A DNA stretch of 64,000 nt from Clostridia bacterium (GTDB lineage Bacteria > Bacillota > Clostridia > Christensenellales > CAG-917). Each line of letters opens with the position of its first letter. Within the stretch, counting starts at the first letter, position 1. This document shows positions 14,971-24,172 of the stretch, one piece after another. Under the pieces are notes generated by a model. That model did not search any database. It was not told where the DNA came from and worked only from the letters and a program-made list of their open reading frames with translations. Made by a program: the position numbers and the translations under genes. Location: contig JAFTSA010000009.1 of NCBI GenBank assembly GCA_017461985.1, positions 1 through 64,000 on the forward strand. Direction: 5' to 3'.

Positions 14971-15921
14971 CTAGTCCTCTTGTGCCTTCAAGCTGAGACC
15001 GAGATCTTCAAGCTTCTTTTGGACTTCTTCAAGAGATTTTCTGCCGAGATTTCTTACTTTGAGCATATCGTCTTCTGTACGATGTGTAAGATCACCGACG
15101 GTGTGAATATTTGCACGCTTCAAGCAGTTGTATGAACGGACTGAAAGGTCAAGATCTTCGATTGACATCTCAAGAGTCTTTTGGCTTTCGTCTTCGCCGT
15201 CTGCTTTGATGAACGTGTTGTCACGCATGCCGTCAACCAAGTCGATGAAGAGGTTGAGGTGTTCATGCATAACTTTTGATGCAAGTGATGCGATTTCCTT
15301 TGCGGAAGTTGTTCCGTCTGTTGTCACTTCGAGGGTGAGCTTGTCAAAGTCGATGCTTTGTTCAACACGGGTGCTTTCCACTGCGTAGTTGACTTTGACG
15401 ACGGGGGTGAAGATGCTGTCCACGGGGATATAACCGATGGGCATATATGCGTCCTTGTTGCGATCTGCGGGGACGTAGCCTCTGCCTTCGCCAACGTAGA
15501 TGGTCATATCCAGTTTGCCACCTTCATCAAGGGTGCAGATTGTTTGATCAGGGTTGAGCACTGAGATGCCTGTGGGCAAATCAATGTCGCCTGCCTTCAC
15601 TGTGCCGACTTCGTCTGCATAGAGATGGACTGCGGTTTTTGTGTCGGTGGGCACGTCAACCTTGAAACGAACAGTCTTGATGTTGAGGATAATTTCGGTC
15701 ACTTCTTCCTTGACGCCTTTGATGGTTGAAAACTCGTGGTCCACTCCGTCGATTTGGATGCCAACTGCTGCGGCACCGGGGAGTGCGGAGAGGAGTATTC
15801 TTCTCAAGCAATTTCCGAGGGTGATACCAAAACCTCTTTCCAAAGGTTCGACGACGAACTTGGCATAGTTTCCGCTTTTGGTTTCCTCGAGGGTTATCTT
15901 GGGTTTCTTGATTTCCATCAT
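14971..15921 (-). CDS. rpoA: RNA polymerase alpha subunit
   Basis: 316 residues. The N-terminal assembly domain contains GFGITLGNCLRRILLSALPG. A linker follows, and then the C-terminal domain with helix-hairpin-helix RSYNCLKRANIHTVGDL and DDMLKVRNLGRKSLEEV, which binds promoter UP elements and activators. The start is ATG 15921, because GGAGG lies 8 bases upstream; the frame opening at 15936 starts with a TTG that overlaps this site. The position after rpsD is the conserved alpha-operon order. Confidence 0.98.
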   Translation of the reverse strand: MMEIKKPKITLEETKSGNYAKFVVEPLERGFGITLGNCLRRILLSALPGAAAVGIQIDGVDHEFSTIKGVKEEVTEIILNIKTVRFKVDVPTDTKTAVHLYADEVGTVKAGDIDLPTGISVLNPDQTICTLDEGGKLDMTIYVGEGRGYVPADRNKDAYMPIGYIPVDSIFTPVVKVNYAVESTRVEQSIDFDKLTLEVTTDGTTSAKEIASLASKVMHEHLNLFIDLVDGMRDNTFIKADGEDESQKTLEMSIEDLDLSVRSYNCLKRANIHTVGDLTHRTEDDMLKVRNLGRKSLEEVQKKLEDLGLSLKAQED

Positions 15922-15938
15922 ATTCAAATCCTCCAAGC

Positions 15939-16562
15939 TTATTTAGAATACAATTCGACGATGAGATGTTCCTTGATGTCTGCGTCGATGTCTGCTCTTT
16001 CGGGGAGTGCGAGGACCTTACCACTGAGGTTTTCGTTGTCCCATTCGAGCCACTTGACGAGGCTGAGGTTCTTCACGCCTTTGGCTTCTTGCCAAAGTGT
16101 CATGTCTTTCTTATTCTCCTTGACTGCGATAACGTCGCCTGCCTTCACAAGGTATGAAGGGATGTCGACTGTCTTGCCATTGACGGTGATGTGTCCGTGG
16201 TTGACGATTTGGCGTGCCATTGCTCTGGATGCGCCAAGACCGAGACGGTACACAACGTTGTCCAATCTGCGTTCGATGAGGACGAGCATGTTTTCACCGG
16301 TGACACCACGCATTTCGGTTGCTTTGGTGTAGTACTTGAGGAATTGCTTTTCGCTTACGCCGTAGATTCTCTTTGCCTTTTGCTTTTCACGGAGTTGGAC
16401 TGAATAGCCTGATGCTTTCTTTCTGCTCTTGCCGTGTTGTCCGGGAGGTGCGAACTTTGTGAGGAGTGTGCACTTGTCGGAATTGCATTTTTCGCCTTTC
16501 AAATAAAGCTTGCAGCCTTCGCGTCTGCAAAGACGGCAGCTGGGTCCTGTATATTTCGCCAT
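15939..16562 (-). CDS. rpsD: 30S ribosomal protein S4 (zinc-binding form)
   Basis: 207 residues with an N-terminal Cys4 zinc site (Cys 9, 12, 26 and 31 in the CRLC and KCNSDKC segments) followed by the S4 RNA-binding domain ([20 protein letters not shown]). S4 is a primary 16S binder. In known alpha operons it represses its own synthesis by binding the leader in front of rpsM; a structured spacer lies in that position here. Confidence 0.98.
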   Translation of the reverse strand: MAKYTGPSCRLCRREGCKLYLKGEKCNSDKCTLLTKFAPPGQHGKSRKKASGYSVQLREKQKAKRIYGVSEKQFLKYYTKATEMRGVTGENMLVLIERRLDNVVYRLGLGASRAMARQIVNHGHITVNGKTVDIPSYLVKAGDVIAVKENKKDMTLWQEAKGVKNLSLVKWLEWDNENLSGKVLALPERADIDADIKEHLIVELYSK

Positions 16563-16576
16563 ATTATTACCTCCGA

Positions 16577-16972
16577 TTACAGTCTTCTACGCTTGGGGGG
16601 ACGGCATCCGTTGTGAGGGATGGGAGAAACGTCTTGGATGAGTGTGACTTCCATGCCAACGTTGGCGAGTGCGCGGATTGCGGATTCTCTGCCTTGGCCG
16701 GGTCCTTTGACGTACACTTCAACGGTTCTCATACCTTGATCGTATGCCACCTTTGCTGCGTCTTCACTGACCATTTGTGCTGCAAACGGAGTTGCTTTAC
16801 GGCTGCCTCTGAGCTTAAGCTTGCCAGAAGATGACCATGAAATTGCGTTGCCGTTCATATCGGTGATGGTCACGATGGTGTTGTTGAAGGATGCGTGGAT
16901 GTGTGCTTGTCCTTTTTCAACACGCTTTATGTCTTTTCTTTTCTTAATATTCTTTCTTGCTATACCTGCCAT
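16577..16972 (-). CDS. rpsK: 30S ribosomal protein S11
   Basis: 131 residues, with [14 protein letters not shown] and the C-terminal [12 protein letters not shown] that are diagnostic of S11. It forms part of the platform near the mRNA exit. It lies 14 bases before rpsD and 12 after rpsM, with GGAGG upstream. Confidence 0.98.
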   Translation of the reverse strand: MAGIARKNIKKRKDIKRVEKGQAHIHASFNNTIVTITDMNGNAISWSSSGKLKLRGSRKATPFAAQMVSEDAAKVAYDQGMRTVEVYVKGPGQGRESAIRALANVGMEVTLIQDVSPIPHNGCRPPKRRRL

Positions 16973-16984
16973 AACACGCCTCCC

Positions 16985-17353
16985 TTATTTCTTCTTGCGA
17001 CTGACTGTGCGCTTGGGACCTTTGCGGGTTCTTGCGTTTTGTTTGGTGCTTTGACCACGGACAGGAAGGCCCTTTCTATGACGGACTCCTCTGTAGCAGC
17101 CAATTTCCATAAGTCGTTTAATGTTGAGACCGACATCTCTCTTAAGGTCACCTTCGACGCGAAGATACTTTTCAATATAATCACGGATAAGGCTGACGTC
17201 ACTTTCAGTGAGGTCCTTAACTCTTGTGTCGGGGTTGACGCCTGTTTCCTTCAGGATTTCTTTTGAAGTGGTAAGACCGATACCATAGATATAGGTAAGA
17301 CCGATTTCCACTCTTTTGTCACGCGGCAAATCTACGCCTGCTATACGTGCCAT
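16985..17353 (-). CDS. rpsM: 30S ribosomal protein S13
   Basis: 122 residues starting [22 protein letters not shown] and ending in the basic tail of the S13 family, which contacts the P-site tRNA. It is separated from rpmJ by 102 bases, by far the longest gap in this part of the operon. That gap can fold into two hairpins. Confidence 0.98.
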   Translation of the reverse strand: MARIAGVDLPRDKRVEIGLTYIYGIGLTTSKEILKETGVNPDTRVKDLTESDVSLIRDYIEKYLRVEGDLKRDVGLNIKRLMEIGCYRGVRHRKGLPVRGQSTKQNARTRKGPKRTVSRKKK

Positions 17354-17365
17354 TTGTTACCTCCA

Positions 17366-17442
17366 ATTAGTGTAAAAATATGATTTTATGCTACACACGG
17401 GTAGTTGCAGTAAAATTGGAATGATGCAACCAGCCGCCCCGT
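17366..17442 (-). ncRNA. Structured spacer upstream of rpsM (possible alpha-operon leader)
   Basis: Two hairpins can form in the mRNA. The first pairs ACGGG...CCCGT (17397-17401 with 17438-17442) and GTTGCA...TGCAAC (17404-17409 with 17425-17430). The second pairs GTGTA with TACAC (17370-17374 with 17392-17396), just before the rpsM ribosome-binding site. In E. coli the S4-binding pseudoknot that controls the alpha operon lies in the same place, but sequence homology is not claimed. Confidence 0.45.
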
Positions 17443-17455
17443 GGGGATTGCTTTC

Positions 17456-17572
17456 TTAACCTTGACGTTGCTTGTGGTTGGGATATTTGGGGCAGATAAC
17501 CATAACTCTGCCGTTTCTCTTGATAACCTTGCATTTGTCGCACATAGGCTTAACACTGGGTCTGACTTTCAT
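17456..17572 (-). CDS. rpmJ: 50S ribosomal protein L36 (zinc-binding form)
   Basis: A 38-residue protein, [15 protein letters not shown]..., with the zinc ligands Cys11, Cys14, Cys27 and His33 of the C+ form. It is too short for most gene-length cut-offs but clear. A GGAGG site precedes the ATG. It follows infA by 17 bases, the standard Firmicutes order. Confidence 0.98.
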   Translation of the reverse strand: MKVRPSVKPMCDKCKVIKRNGRVMVICPKYPNHKQRQG

Positions 17573-17589
17573 GATAACCTCCAAATAGT

Positions 17590-17808
17590 CTATTTGTTTC
17601 TGTAAATGATTCTACCTTTTGTAAGATCGTAAGGGGACATTTCGATACGCACTTTGTCGCCTTCAAGAATACGTATGTTGTTTATTCTCAGTTTTCCGCC
17701 GAGATAAGCAAGAATAACGTGATTGTTGGCAAGTTTCACCTTGAACTGCGTTTTGGGGAGCACTTCAATGACGATACCTTCAGTTTCAATTACATCTTCT
17801 TTTGACAT
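17590..17808 (-). CDS. infA: Translation initiation factor IF-1
   Basis: 72 residues forming one S1/OB-fold domain, starting [18 protein letters not shown] and ending KGRIIYRNK. It binds the A site during initiation. It lies between the KOW protein and rpmJ. Confidence 0.98.
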   Translation of the reverse strand: MSKEDVIETEGIVIEVLPKTQFKVKLANNHVILAYLGGKLRINNIRILEGDKVRIEMSPYDLTKGRIIYRNK

Positions 17809-17817
17809 AGAACTCCT

Positions 17818-18087
17818 TTACTTTGTGTTGTTTTCGTTATAGACTCTGATCGCACTTTTCAGTTCTGAATCAAACACTTGCGATCCATTTTCTAACTTTT
17901 CAGCGATTTTGTCAAGTGTTTCACCACTTGTTTTAAGATGTTTTATTTTCTTTAGTTTAGCAGTCTTAATTCTGCGCAGGTCACCGTCTGCAATTTTGAC
18001 GTAATTTTGATCAACGACCTCAACCACTGCAAAATATTTTCCGGCGTCACGGCCTGCGATAGACAGCACAACTTGACCTAATTTCAT
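17818..18087 (-). CDS. KOW-domain RNA-binding protein (L14e-like)
   Basis: 89 residues with an N-terminal KOW-type SH3 barrel (GQVVLSIAGRDAGKYFAVVEV) and a charged C-terminal part. Proteins like this, resembling archaeal/eukaryotic L14e, are commonly encoded between map and infA in Firmicutes, where their exact role is not established. The start overlaps the map stop codon by 4 bases, so its expression is coupled. Confidence 0.85.
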   Translation of the reverse strand: MKLGQVVLSIAGRDAGKYFAVVEVVDQNYVKIADGDLRRIKTAKLKKIKHLKTSGETLDKIAEKLENGSQVFDSELKSAIRVYNENNTK

Positions 18088-18827
18088 AGCGTTAATATCT
18101 CGATTCCGTTTTCGGTGAGTGCCACCGTATTCTCGTAATGAGCGGAAGGACTTCTGTCAACTGTGACACAGGTCCATCCGTCGCCCAGGGTTTCAACCTG
18201 CCAATCACCTAGAGTGATCATGGGCTCGATTGCAAGGACAAGACCTTTTTCAAGTTTAGGTCCGTGACCTGCTCTTCCGTAGTTTGGCACTTGGGGATCT
18301 TCGTGCATTTCTCTGCCGATTCCGTGTCCGACCATGGCTCTCACCACTCCGAACCCGTGACCTTCTGCATACTCTTGTATTGCGTGAGATATGTCACCAA
18401 GTCTGTTTCCAAGTTTGAACTGCTCTACGCCTTTGAAAAAACTCTCTTTTGTGACCTCAACAAGTTTCTTCTTTTCAGGAGTGGTGTCACCCACGATGAA
18501 AGTTCTTGCTGCGTCAGATTGCCAACCGCCGAGTATTGCGCCCACGTCTATTCCAATGATTTGTCCTTCTTCAAGTCTTCTTGATGAGGGGATTCCGTGG
18601 ACGACCACTTCGTCAATGCTGGCGCAAATGCTTCCGGGGAAACCACCGTATCCAAGGAATGATGGCGTCGCTCCTTTGCGCTTGATATAGTCGTAAGCAA
18701 ATTCGTCAAGTTTTTTTGTTGTGATGCCCGGTCTTACTTTCTCTTCCATAAAGAGGAGCAAGTCTCTGATTATTTCGCAAGATTTTTTCATCTTTGCGAT
18801 TTCCGCTGTGCTTTTCAGTCTAATCAT
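18084..18827 (-). CDS. map: Methionine aminopeptidase type I
   Basis: 247 residues. Removes the initiator methionine from new proteins. The metal ligands are present in IDVGAILGGWQSDAARTF (two Asp), GHGIGREMHE (His and the following conserved His), AIEPM (Glu) and the final ENTVALT (Glu). It overlaps adk upstream and the KOW gene downstream by 4 bases each. Confidence 0.97.
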   Translation of the reverse strand: MIRLKSTAEIAKMKKSCEIIRDLLLFMEEKVRPGITTKKLDEFAYDYIKRKGATPSFLGYGGFPGSICASIDEVVVHGIPSSRRLEEGQIIGIDVGAILGGWQSDAARTFIVGDTTPEKKKLVEVTKESFFKGVEQFKLGNRLGDISHAIQEYAEGHGFGVVRAMVGHGIGREMHEDPQVPNYGRAGHGPKLEKGLVLAIEPMITLGDWQVETLGDGWTCVTVDRSPSAHYENTVALTENGIEILTL

Positions 18828-19447
18828 TCGAGGACCTTCTTCACTTGTTCAAAAACTTTTTCTATCGTGCCTACGGTTGCGTCAACAGTGACCATATTTC
18901 CTTTTTTGCCGTAATATTCAACAAGAGGTGCTGTTTGTCTTTCATAGATTTCCAATCTTGCGCGGACGGTTTCAGGTTTGTCGTCCTCTCTTACGTACAT
19001 TTCTGCACCGCACTTAGGGCAAGTTTTGCTGTCGCCGAGCAAACTGACGTGGGAGGTTTCTCCACACATACAGACGAGTCTTCCACCAAGTCTTTCAATT
19101 ATGGTTTCAAAAGGAAGTTCGATGTCAATGACCACGCTTATGTCAGCCACCTTGTCCAGTGCTTCTGCCTGTGCTATCGTACGGGGGAAGCCGTCAAGGA
19201 TATATCCGTTTTTTGCGTCGTCTTGACGAAGTCTGTCAGCAACAAGGTCAATGACCAGTGAGTCAGGAACAAGTTGACCTGCATCGATATAACTCTTTGC
19301 AAGTTTTCCAAGTTCAGTGCCTTCTTTTATATTCTTGCGGAAGATATCTCCCGTAGAAATATGAGGAATATTATATTCATTTGCTATCAAGGCTGCTTGA
19401 GTGCCCTTTCCTGCACCGGGTGCGCCAAGAAGAACTATGTTTTTCAT
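18824..19447 (-). CDS. adk: Adenylate kinase
   Basis: 207 residues. Interconverts ATP plus AMP with two ADP. Walker A is GAPGAGKGTQ (about 7-16), the AMP-binding DGFPRT is in the middle, and the LID contains a four-cysteine zinc site (CMC...CPKC). The start is ATG 19447, with GGAGG upstream; the longer frame to 19498 would run through the hairpin described at 19468-19502. Confidence 0.97.
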   Translation of the reverse strand: MKNIVLLGAPGAGKGTQAALIANEYNIPHISTGDIFRKNIKEGTELGKLAKSYIDAGQLVPDSLVIDLVADRLRQDDAKNGYILDGFPRTIAQAEALDKVADISVVIDIELPFETIIERLGGRLVCMCGETSHVSLLGDSKTCPKCGAEMYVREDDKPETVRARLEIYERQTAPLVEYYGKKGNMVTVDATVGTIEKVFEQVKKVLE

Positions 19448-19467
19448 ATTATCCTCCAGTTGCCAAC

Positions 19468-19502
19468 CGACTTTTCGTGCCCGATTGCTCGGGCACAAGT
19501 CG
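19468..19502 (-). ncRNA. GNRA-capped hairpin between secY and adk
   Basis: In the mRNA, GUGCCCGA pairs with UCGGGCAC around a GCAA (GNRA) tetraloop (19477-19484 with 19489-19496). An outer CGACUU/AAGUCG stem extends it (19468-19473 with 19497-19502). There is no U-run, so it is not a typical terminator. It occupies a 61-base gap in an operon where most gaps are 9-16 bases, and may affect mRNA stability, pausing or adk translation. Confidence 0.6.
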
Positions 19503-19508
19503 TATTTC

Positions 19509-20837
19509 TTATTTAAGGAAGCCCTTGTAGTGTCTCATCATGATTTGTGATTCAAGTTGCTTGTTGAATTCAAGTGCTGTTGAAACGACGATGAGGAGAC
19601 CTGTTGCTGAGAATGCGCCACCGAATCCAAGAGGACCAACTTCCAAGGGATTGCCGGTGCCACCGGACAATGCGTTGAAGATGAAGGTGGGGATAAGTGC
19701 CAACAGTGCGAGGAAGATTGCTCCAAACAGTGTGATACGGTTTGAAATTCTTCTCAAGAAATCGCTTGTGGGCTTGCCTGCGCGGATACCGGGGATGAAT
19801 CCGCCGTATTGTTGGATGTTCTTTGACACGTCATCAGGGTTGAATTGGATTTGTGCATAGAAGTATGCGAAGAACAAAATCAACACAACCATGAAGAGGT
19901 AGTACACCCATGTTCCTGATCCCATATTTTGGCTGTACCATGCAGCTGCTTCGCTTTGAGGTGCAAACAAAGTGATGATCATTTGAGGGAATGTGAGCAA
20001 TGAGCTTGCAAAGATGATGGGCATAACGCCACTGCCGTTGACACGGATGGGAATGTATGTTGTTTGACCGCCATACATCTTGTTTCCCTTGATTTGCTTG
20101 CTATATTGGACTGTGATTCTTCTCTCTGAAAGGTCAACAAACACGATGAACATGAAGATGCCGACCACGATGAGGATGAATCCGAGGATGTTCCAGATAT
20201 AGGTCCATTCTTCACCGACCATCTTGAATGCGTGTGCCATTGTTGTGCCTGCTGTTGACAGGATGCCGACGAAGATGATGAGTGAGGTGCCGTTGCCGAT
20301 GCCGTACTCTGTGATTCTTTCGCCAAGCCACATACACATGGTGCTGCCTGAAACAAGGATGATAATGATGCCTGCCATTGTGAAGTAAGGTGCTTTCCAG
20401 CCTGCTTCAAATGCAAACACTGAATTGATTGCGCCCCTCCAGCCAACTACGATGCCGATTGCTTGCACAACTGCAAGTGCGATTGCAACGTATCTGGTGA
20501 TTTGGGTGATTTTCTTTCTGCCTTCTTCTCCTTCCTTTGACATTCTTTCAAGAGGAGGAATGACAAGGGTGAGAAGTTGCATGATGATGAATGCGTTGAT
20601 GAAAGGAAGGATACCCAGTGAGAACAAGGTTGCACTTGAGAGTGAACCACCGGACATCATGGACAATATGCCGAGGAAATCTCCTGTGCCGCCGATCAAA
20701 GTTTCAAGGGTGCTTGCATTAAGTCCCGGGATGGGGATATAACATCCAATTCTGTAAACAAGGAGCATCAAAAGTGTAAGCCAGATTTTGACGCGGATTT
20801 CCTTTGTTTTGAACGCATTGACGATTGTTTCAAACAT
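19509..20837 (-). CDS. secY: Protein translocase subunit SecY
   Basis: 442 residues with ten membrane segments, forming the channel of the general secretion pathway. Signature GIPIPGL-like IGCYIPIPGLNAS near residues 30-42 and the conserved cytoplasmic loop with RRISNRI. It overlaps the rplO stop by one base (TAATG-type coupling). Confidence 0.98.
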   Translation of the reverse strand: MFETIVNAFKTKEIRVKIWLTLLMLLVYRIGCYIPIPGLNASTLETLIGGTGDFLGILSMMSGGSLSSATLFSLGILPFINAFIIMQLLTLVIPPLERMSKEGEEGRKKITQITRYVAIALAVVQAIGIVVGWRGAINSVFAFEAGWKAPYFTMAGIIIILVSGSTMCMWLGERITEYGIGNGTSLIIFVGILSTAGTTMAHAFKMVGEEWTYIWNILGFILIVVGIFMFIVFVDLSERRITVQYSKQIKGNKMYGGQTTYIPIRVNGSGVMPIIFASSLLTFPQMIITLFAPQSEAAAWYSQNMGSGTWVYYLFMVVLILFFAYFYAQIQFNPDDVSKNIQQYGGFIPGIRAGKPTSDFLRRISNRITLFGAIFLALLALIPTFIFNALSGGTGNPLEVGPLGFGGAFSATGLLIVVSTALEFNKQLESQIMMRHYKGFLK

Positions 20838-21286
20838 TATTCGATTACCTCTGCCTTTCCGCCGAGAGCTTCAATCTTTTCAACTGCAGAAGCAGTGAAT
20901 TTGTTTGCCTTGACGGTGAGTTTCTTTTCAAGAGTTCCGTTGCCGAGAACCTTGAGTCCATATGCTTCCACTTTCTTGATGATTCCGCTTGCGACGAGTT
21001 CATCGATGCCCACTGTTGCACCGTCTTCAAAACGGTTGAGGACTTCGACGTTGACGCAGTTGTAAACGTGTGCGAATTGTTTGTTGTTGAATCCAAATTT
21101 AGGGATTCTTCTTGTCATAGGCATTTGACCGCCTTCAAAGTTGGGGCGAACACCGCCACCACTTCTTGCCCATTGACCTTTGTGCCCACGGGTTGAAGTC
21201 TTGCCCATGCCTGAGCCGATGCCACGGCCAACTCTCTTGACGGAGGATTTTGCGCCTTCTGCAGGTCTCAAATCTTGAATATTCAT
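20837..21286 (-). CDS. rplO: 50S ribosomal protein L15
   Basis: 149 residues with the Gly/Arg-rich N-terminal segment [21 protein letters not shown] and the [16 protein letters not shown] motif. A late assembler that contacts 23S rRNA. Confidence 0.98.
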   Translation of the reverse strand: MNIQDLRPAEGAKSSVKRVGRGIGSGMGKTSTRGHKGQWARSGGGVRPNFEGGQMPMTRRIPKFGFNNKQFAHVYNCVNVEVLNRFEDGATVGIDELVASGIIKKVEAYGLKVLGNGTLEKKLTVKANKFTASAVEKIEALGGKAEVIE

Positions 21287-21295
21287 ATTGCCTCC

Positions 21296-21478
21296 TTAGA
21301 TTTCTTCAACCTTGACAAGGTGAGAAACTTTCTTAATCATGCCTCTAACAACGGGGGTATCTTCAAAAGTATTTGAGCTACCGACCTTGTGGAGACCGAG
21401 TGCTTCGACGTTGGCCTTTTGATTTTTGAGGCATGCAATGGTTGATTTCACGAGAGTGACTTTAATTTGTTTTGCCAT
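21296..21478 (-). CDS. rpmD: 50S ribosomal protein L30
   Basis: 60 residues, [20 protein letters not shown]..., with the family's [18 protein letters not shown] segment. It lies 12 bases after rpsE and 9 before rplO. Confidence 0.97.
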   Translation of the reverse strand: MAKQIKVTLVKSTIACLKNQKANVEALGLHKVGSSNTFEDTPVVRGMIKKVSHLVKVEEI

Positions 21479-21490
21479 ATTATTACCTCC

Positions 21491-22006
21491 TTAGCCTTCA
21501 ACATCAACGCCACGGAGCTTTGCGATCAAATCTGCATTGCGGAGTGAGCAAAGTCCTTCAAGGGTTGCTTTTGCGCAGTTGATAGGATTGTTTGAGCCAA
21601 GTGACTTGGTTCTGATATCCTTGACGCCTGCTGCTTCGAGGACTGCACGGACTGCACCACCAGCGATAACGCCAGTACCGGTTTCAGCGGGGAGAAGGAG
21701 AACTTGTCCACGACCGAATTTGCCAGTTGTTTGGTGAGGAATTGTGCCGTCTTTCAGTGCGACTGTTGCCATGCTACGCTTTGCAAGTTGTGTTGCCTTT
21801 TCAATTGCTTCGGGCACTTCTGCTGCTTTGCCCATGCCAAGACCAACTCTGCCTGCGCCGTCGCCCACTACTACCAGTGCGCTAAAACGCATATTACGTC
21901 CGCCCTTGACAACCTTTGTGACACGGTTGACTGCGATGAGTTTGCTGTTGAGACCGTCGTCTTCTCTATTGTTCATTCTTTTTCTATTATCGCGTTGTTC
22001 TGCCAT
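21491..22006 (-). CDS. rpsE: 30S ribosomal protein S5
   Basis: 171 residues. The N-terminal double-stranded RNA-binding domain contains [18 protein letters not shown], and the C-terminal domain [18 protein letters not shown]. The start is ATG 22006 with GGAGG 8 bases upstream; the frame reaching 22096 overlaps rplR. S5 helps maintain decoding accuracy. Confidence 0.98.
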   Translation of the reverse strand: MAEQRDNRKRMNNREDDGLNSKLIAVNRVTKVVKGGRNMRFSALVVVGDGAGRVGLGMGKAAEVPEAIEKATQLAKRSMATVALKDGTIPHQTTGKFGRGQVLLLPAETGTGVIAGGAVRAVLEAAGVKDIRTKSLGSNNPINCAKATLEGLCSLRNADLIAKLRGVDVEG

Positions 22007-22016
22007 TTTCTGCCTC

Positions 22017-22388
22017 CTAGAACACAAGACCGGCTTCTCTTGCGCCGTCTGCGAGTGCTTCAACTCTACCGGTGTAGAGATATCCGCCTCTGTCATACAC
22101 GACCTTGGTGATGCCGAGTTTCATTGCCTTTTCAGCGACTGCCTTGCCAACGACTTTTGCTGCTTCAACTTTGGTGAGGTCTTTCACTTCTGCTGCGATT
22201 GCCTTTTCAACTGTTGATGCTGCGCAAAGGGTGTTGCCAACTGAGTCATCGATGATTTGGGCGTAAATATGGTTTGTGCTACGATAAACGGAAAGACGGG
22301 GGCACTCTGCTGTGCCGGGTTTGATGTGACGTCTTACTCTTTCGTGACGGATGATTCTATCCGCATTCTTATCTTTCTTAACTATCAT
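22017..22388 (-). CDS. rplR: 50S ribosomal protein L18
   Basis: 123 residues with [18 protein letters not shown] and the C-terminal [23 protein letters not shown] motif. It binds 5S rRNA together with L5. Confidence 0.98.
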   Translation of the reverse strand: MIVKKDKNADRIIRHERVRRHIKPGTAECPRLSVYRSTNHIYAQIIDDSVGNTLCAASTVEKAIAAEVKDLTKVEAAKVVGKAVAEKAMKLGITKVVYDRGGYLYTGRVEALADGAREAGLVF

Positions 22389-22398
22389 ATTTCACCTC

Positions 22399-22938
22399 TT
22401 ACTTGCCGGCTGTTTTGCCTTCCTTGCGGACGACAACTTCATCTTTGTAATGGATACCATATCCGTGATAAGGTTCAACGGGTTTTGCTGCCTTGATTGT
22501 TGCTGCCATTTGACCAACGAGTTGTCTGTCAATGCCTTTGACAACGACTTCAAGGGGTGCTGCCATTGCGAAGGTGATGCCTGCGGGGGCTGTAAATTCA
22601 ACGGGATGTGAGAAACCGATGTTCATGGTGAGTTTGGTGTCGGTTGCAGTGACCTTATAACCAACGCCTGCCACGATGAGGTGCTTTTCAAAGCCCTTTG
22701 TGACACCGGTGACCATGTTGTTGATGAGTGCACGGTAAAGACCGTGGAGTGCTCTGTGTTCCTTGTCATCACTGTGACGTTCAACTGTGAGGACGTTGCC
22801 GTCAACTTTCACTGTGATTGAACTGTCAACTTGTTGTGTGAGAGTGCCGAGAGGGCCTTTCACTGTGATGAGGTTGTTGGTGTTGTCAATAGTCACACCA
22901 GCGGGGACTGTGATAGGTGCTCTTCCGATACGAGACAT
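22399..22938 (-). CDS. rplF: 50S ribosomal protein L6
   Basis: 179 residues, two repeated L6 domains, starting MSRIGRAPITVPAGV and with the C-terminal signature KPVEPYHGYGIHYKDE. Located near the factor-binding site. Confidence 0.98.
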   Translation of the reverse strand: MSRIGRAPITVPAGVTIDNTNNLITVKGPLGTLTQQVDSSITVKVDGNVLTVERHSDDKEHRALHGLYRALINNMVTGVTKGFEKHLIVAGVGYKVTATDTKLTMNIGFSHPVEFTAPAGITFAMAAPLEVVVKGIDRQLVGQMAATIKAAKPVEPYHGYGIHYKDEVVVRKEGKTAGK

Positions 22939-22948
22939 ATTCTACCTC

Positions 22949-23344
22949 CTACCAAACGTAAGCAAGCACTTCGCCGCCCACTTTTTGTTCTCTGGCTTCT
23001 TTGTCGGTGAGAATTCCCTTGTTTGTGGAAAGGATTGCGATGCCCATTCCGTTCAAAACTTTGGGGAGATTGTCAACGCTTGCGTAAACGCGGAGACCAG
23101 GTGTTGAAACTCTCTTGAGACCGGTCACAACTTTGAGGCCCTTGACGGGTGCATACTTCAAAGTGATGAGGATGTCGTTTTGGACTTCCTTTTCAATGAT
23201 TTCAAAGCTCTTGATATAACCTTCTCTTACGAGTATGTCTGCGATTGCCACCTTTGTTTTTGATGCAGGAACAACAACTGTTTCGTGCTTGGCGGTCAAT
23301 GCATTTCTGATTCTAGTAAGCATATCTGCAATAGGGTCTGTCAT
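22949..23344 (-). CDS. rpsH: 30S ribosomal protein S8
   Basis: 131 residues, [16 protein letters not shown]..., with the C-terminal [27 protein letters not shown] primary binder of 16S rRNA and, in enterobacteria, the spc operon repressor. Confidence 0.98.
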   Translation of the reverse strand: MTDPIADMLTRIRNALTAKHETVVVPASKTKVAIADILVREGYIKSFEIIEKEVQNDILITLKYAPVKGLKVVTGLKRVSTPGLRVYASVDNLPKVLNGMGIAILSTNKGILTDKEAREQKVGGEVLAYVW

Positions 23345-23358
23345 TTGATGTTCCTCCT

Positions 23359-23544
23359 TTACCAGCTTGCCTTTTTGACTCCGGGGATTTGGCCCTTGTA
23401 TGCCAATTCACGGAAGCAAACTCTGCAAATGCCGTATTTTCTGAGAACCGCGTGGGGACGTCCGCAGATCTTGCAGCGTGTATATTCTCTGGTTGAGAAT
23501 TTTTGCGGTCTTGATTGTCTTACTTTTTGTGAAGTTTTAGCCAT
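23359..23544 (-). CDS. rpsN: 30S ribosomal protein S14, type Z
   Basis: 61 residues with the four-cysteine zinc site [21 protein letters not shown]. This is the short zinc-binding form found in Firmicutes, not the 101-residue form. Confidence 0.98.
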   Translation of the reverse strand: MAKTSQKVRQSRPQKFSTREYTRCKICGRPHAVLRKYGICRVCFRELAYKGQIPGVKKASW

Positions 23545-23559
23545 AAAAACTGTTCCTCC

Positions 23560-24156
23560 TTACTTTGCAAAGGGCATACCCATAAGTCTCAAAAGTTCGC
23601 GTGCCTCTTCGTCGGTCTTTGCGGTTGTGACGATGCAGATGTCGAATCCGCGGACCTTTTCGATTTGGTCGTATGAAATTTCGGGGAATATGAGTTGTTC
23701 TTTGACGCCGAGTGCATAGTTTCCTCTGCCGTCAAATGACTTTGCGGAAACGCCACGGAAGTCACGCACTCTGGGGAGTGCGATGGACACAAACTTGTCG
23801 AGGAAGTCATACATTCTTTCATTGCGAAGTGTGACTTTTGCACCGACGTTCATTCCTTCTCTGACCTTGAAGTTTGCAACACTCTTCTTTGCCTTTGTGA
23901 TCACGGGCTTTTGACCTGCGATTTGGGTGAGTTCTGCAACTGCAATTTGAAGGGATTTGCTGTTATCTTTGCAATCACCGAGTCCCATGTTGAGGACGAT
24001 CTTTTCAAGACGAGGAACTTCGTTGATATTCTTGTAGCCAAAACGCTTTACGAGAGCAGGAACGACTTCTTCACGATACATCGTTCTCATTCTGTATCTT
24101 TCGGCACCATTATCGGTTGCAGGTGCGTTAGCAACCTGATTTTTCTTATCTGCCAC
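23560..24156 (-). CDS. rplE: 50S ribosomal protein L5
   Basis: 198 residues, against about 179 usual. The core starts near [13 protein letters not shown] and includes [12 protein letters not shown] and the conserved [11 protein letters not shown]. The extra ~20 N-terminal residues ([20 protein letters not shown]) are supported by a GGAGG site 9 bases before the GTG start at 24156; an internal ATG start has no such site. The tail is hydrophilic and probably disordered. L5 binds 5S rRNA. Confidence 0.95.
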   Translation of the reverse strand: MADKKNQVANAPATDNGAERYRMRTMYREEVVPALVKRFGYKNINEVPRLEKIVLNMGLGDCKDNSKSLQIAVAELTQIAGQKPVITKAKKSVANFKVREGMNVGAKVTLRNERMYDFLDKFVSIALPRVRDFRGVSAKSFDGRGNYALGVKEQLIFPEISYDQIEKVRGFDICIVTTAKTDEEARELLRLMGMPFAK

Positions 24157-24172
24157 AGTTTATACCTCCGGG

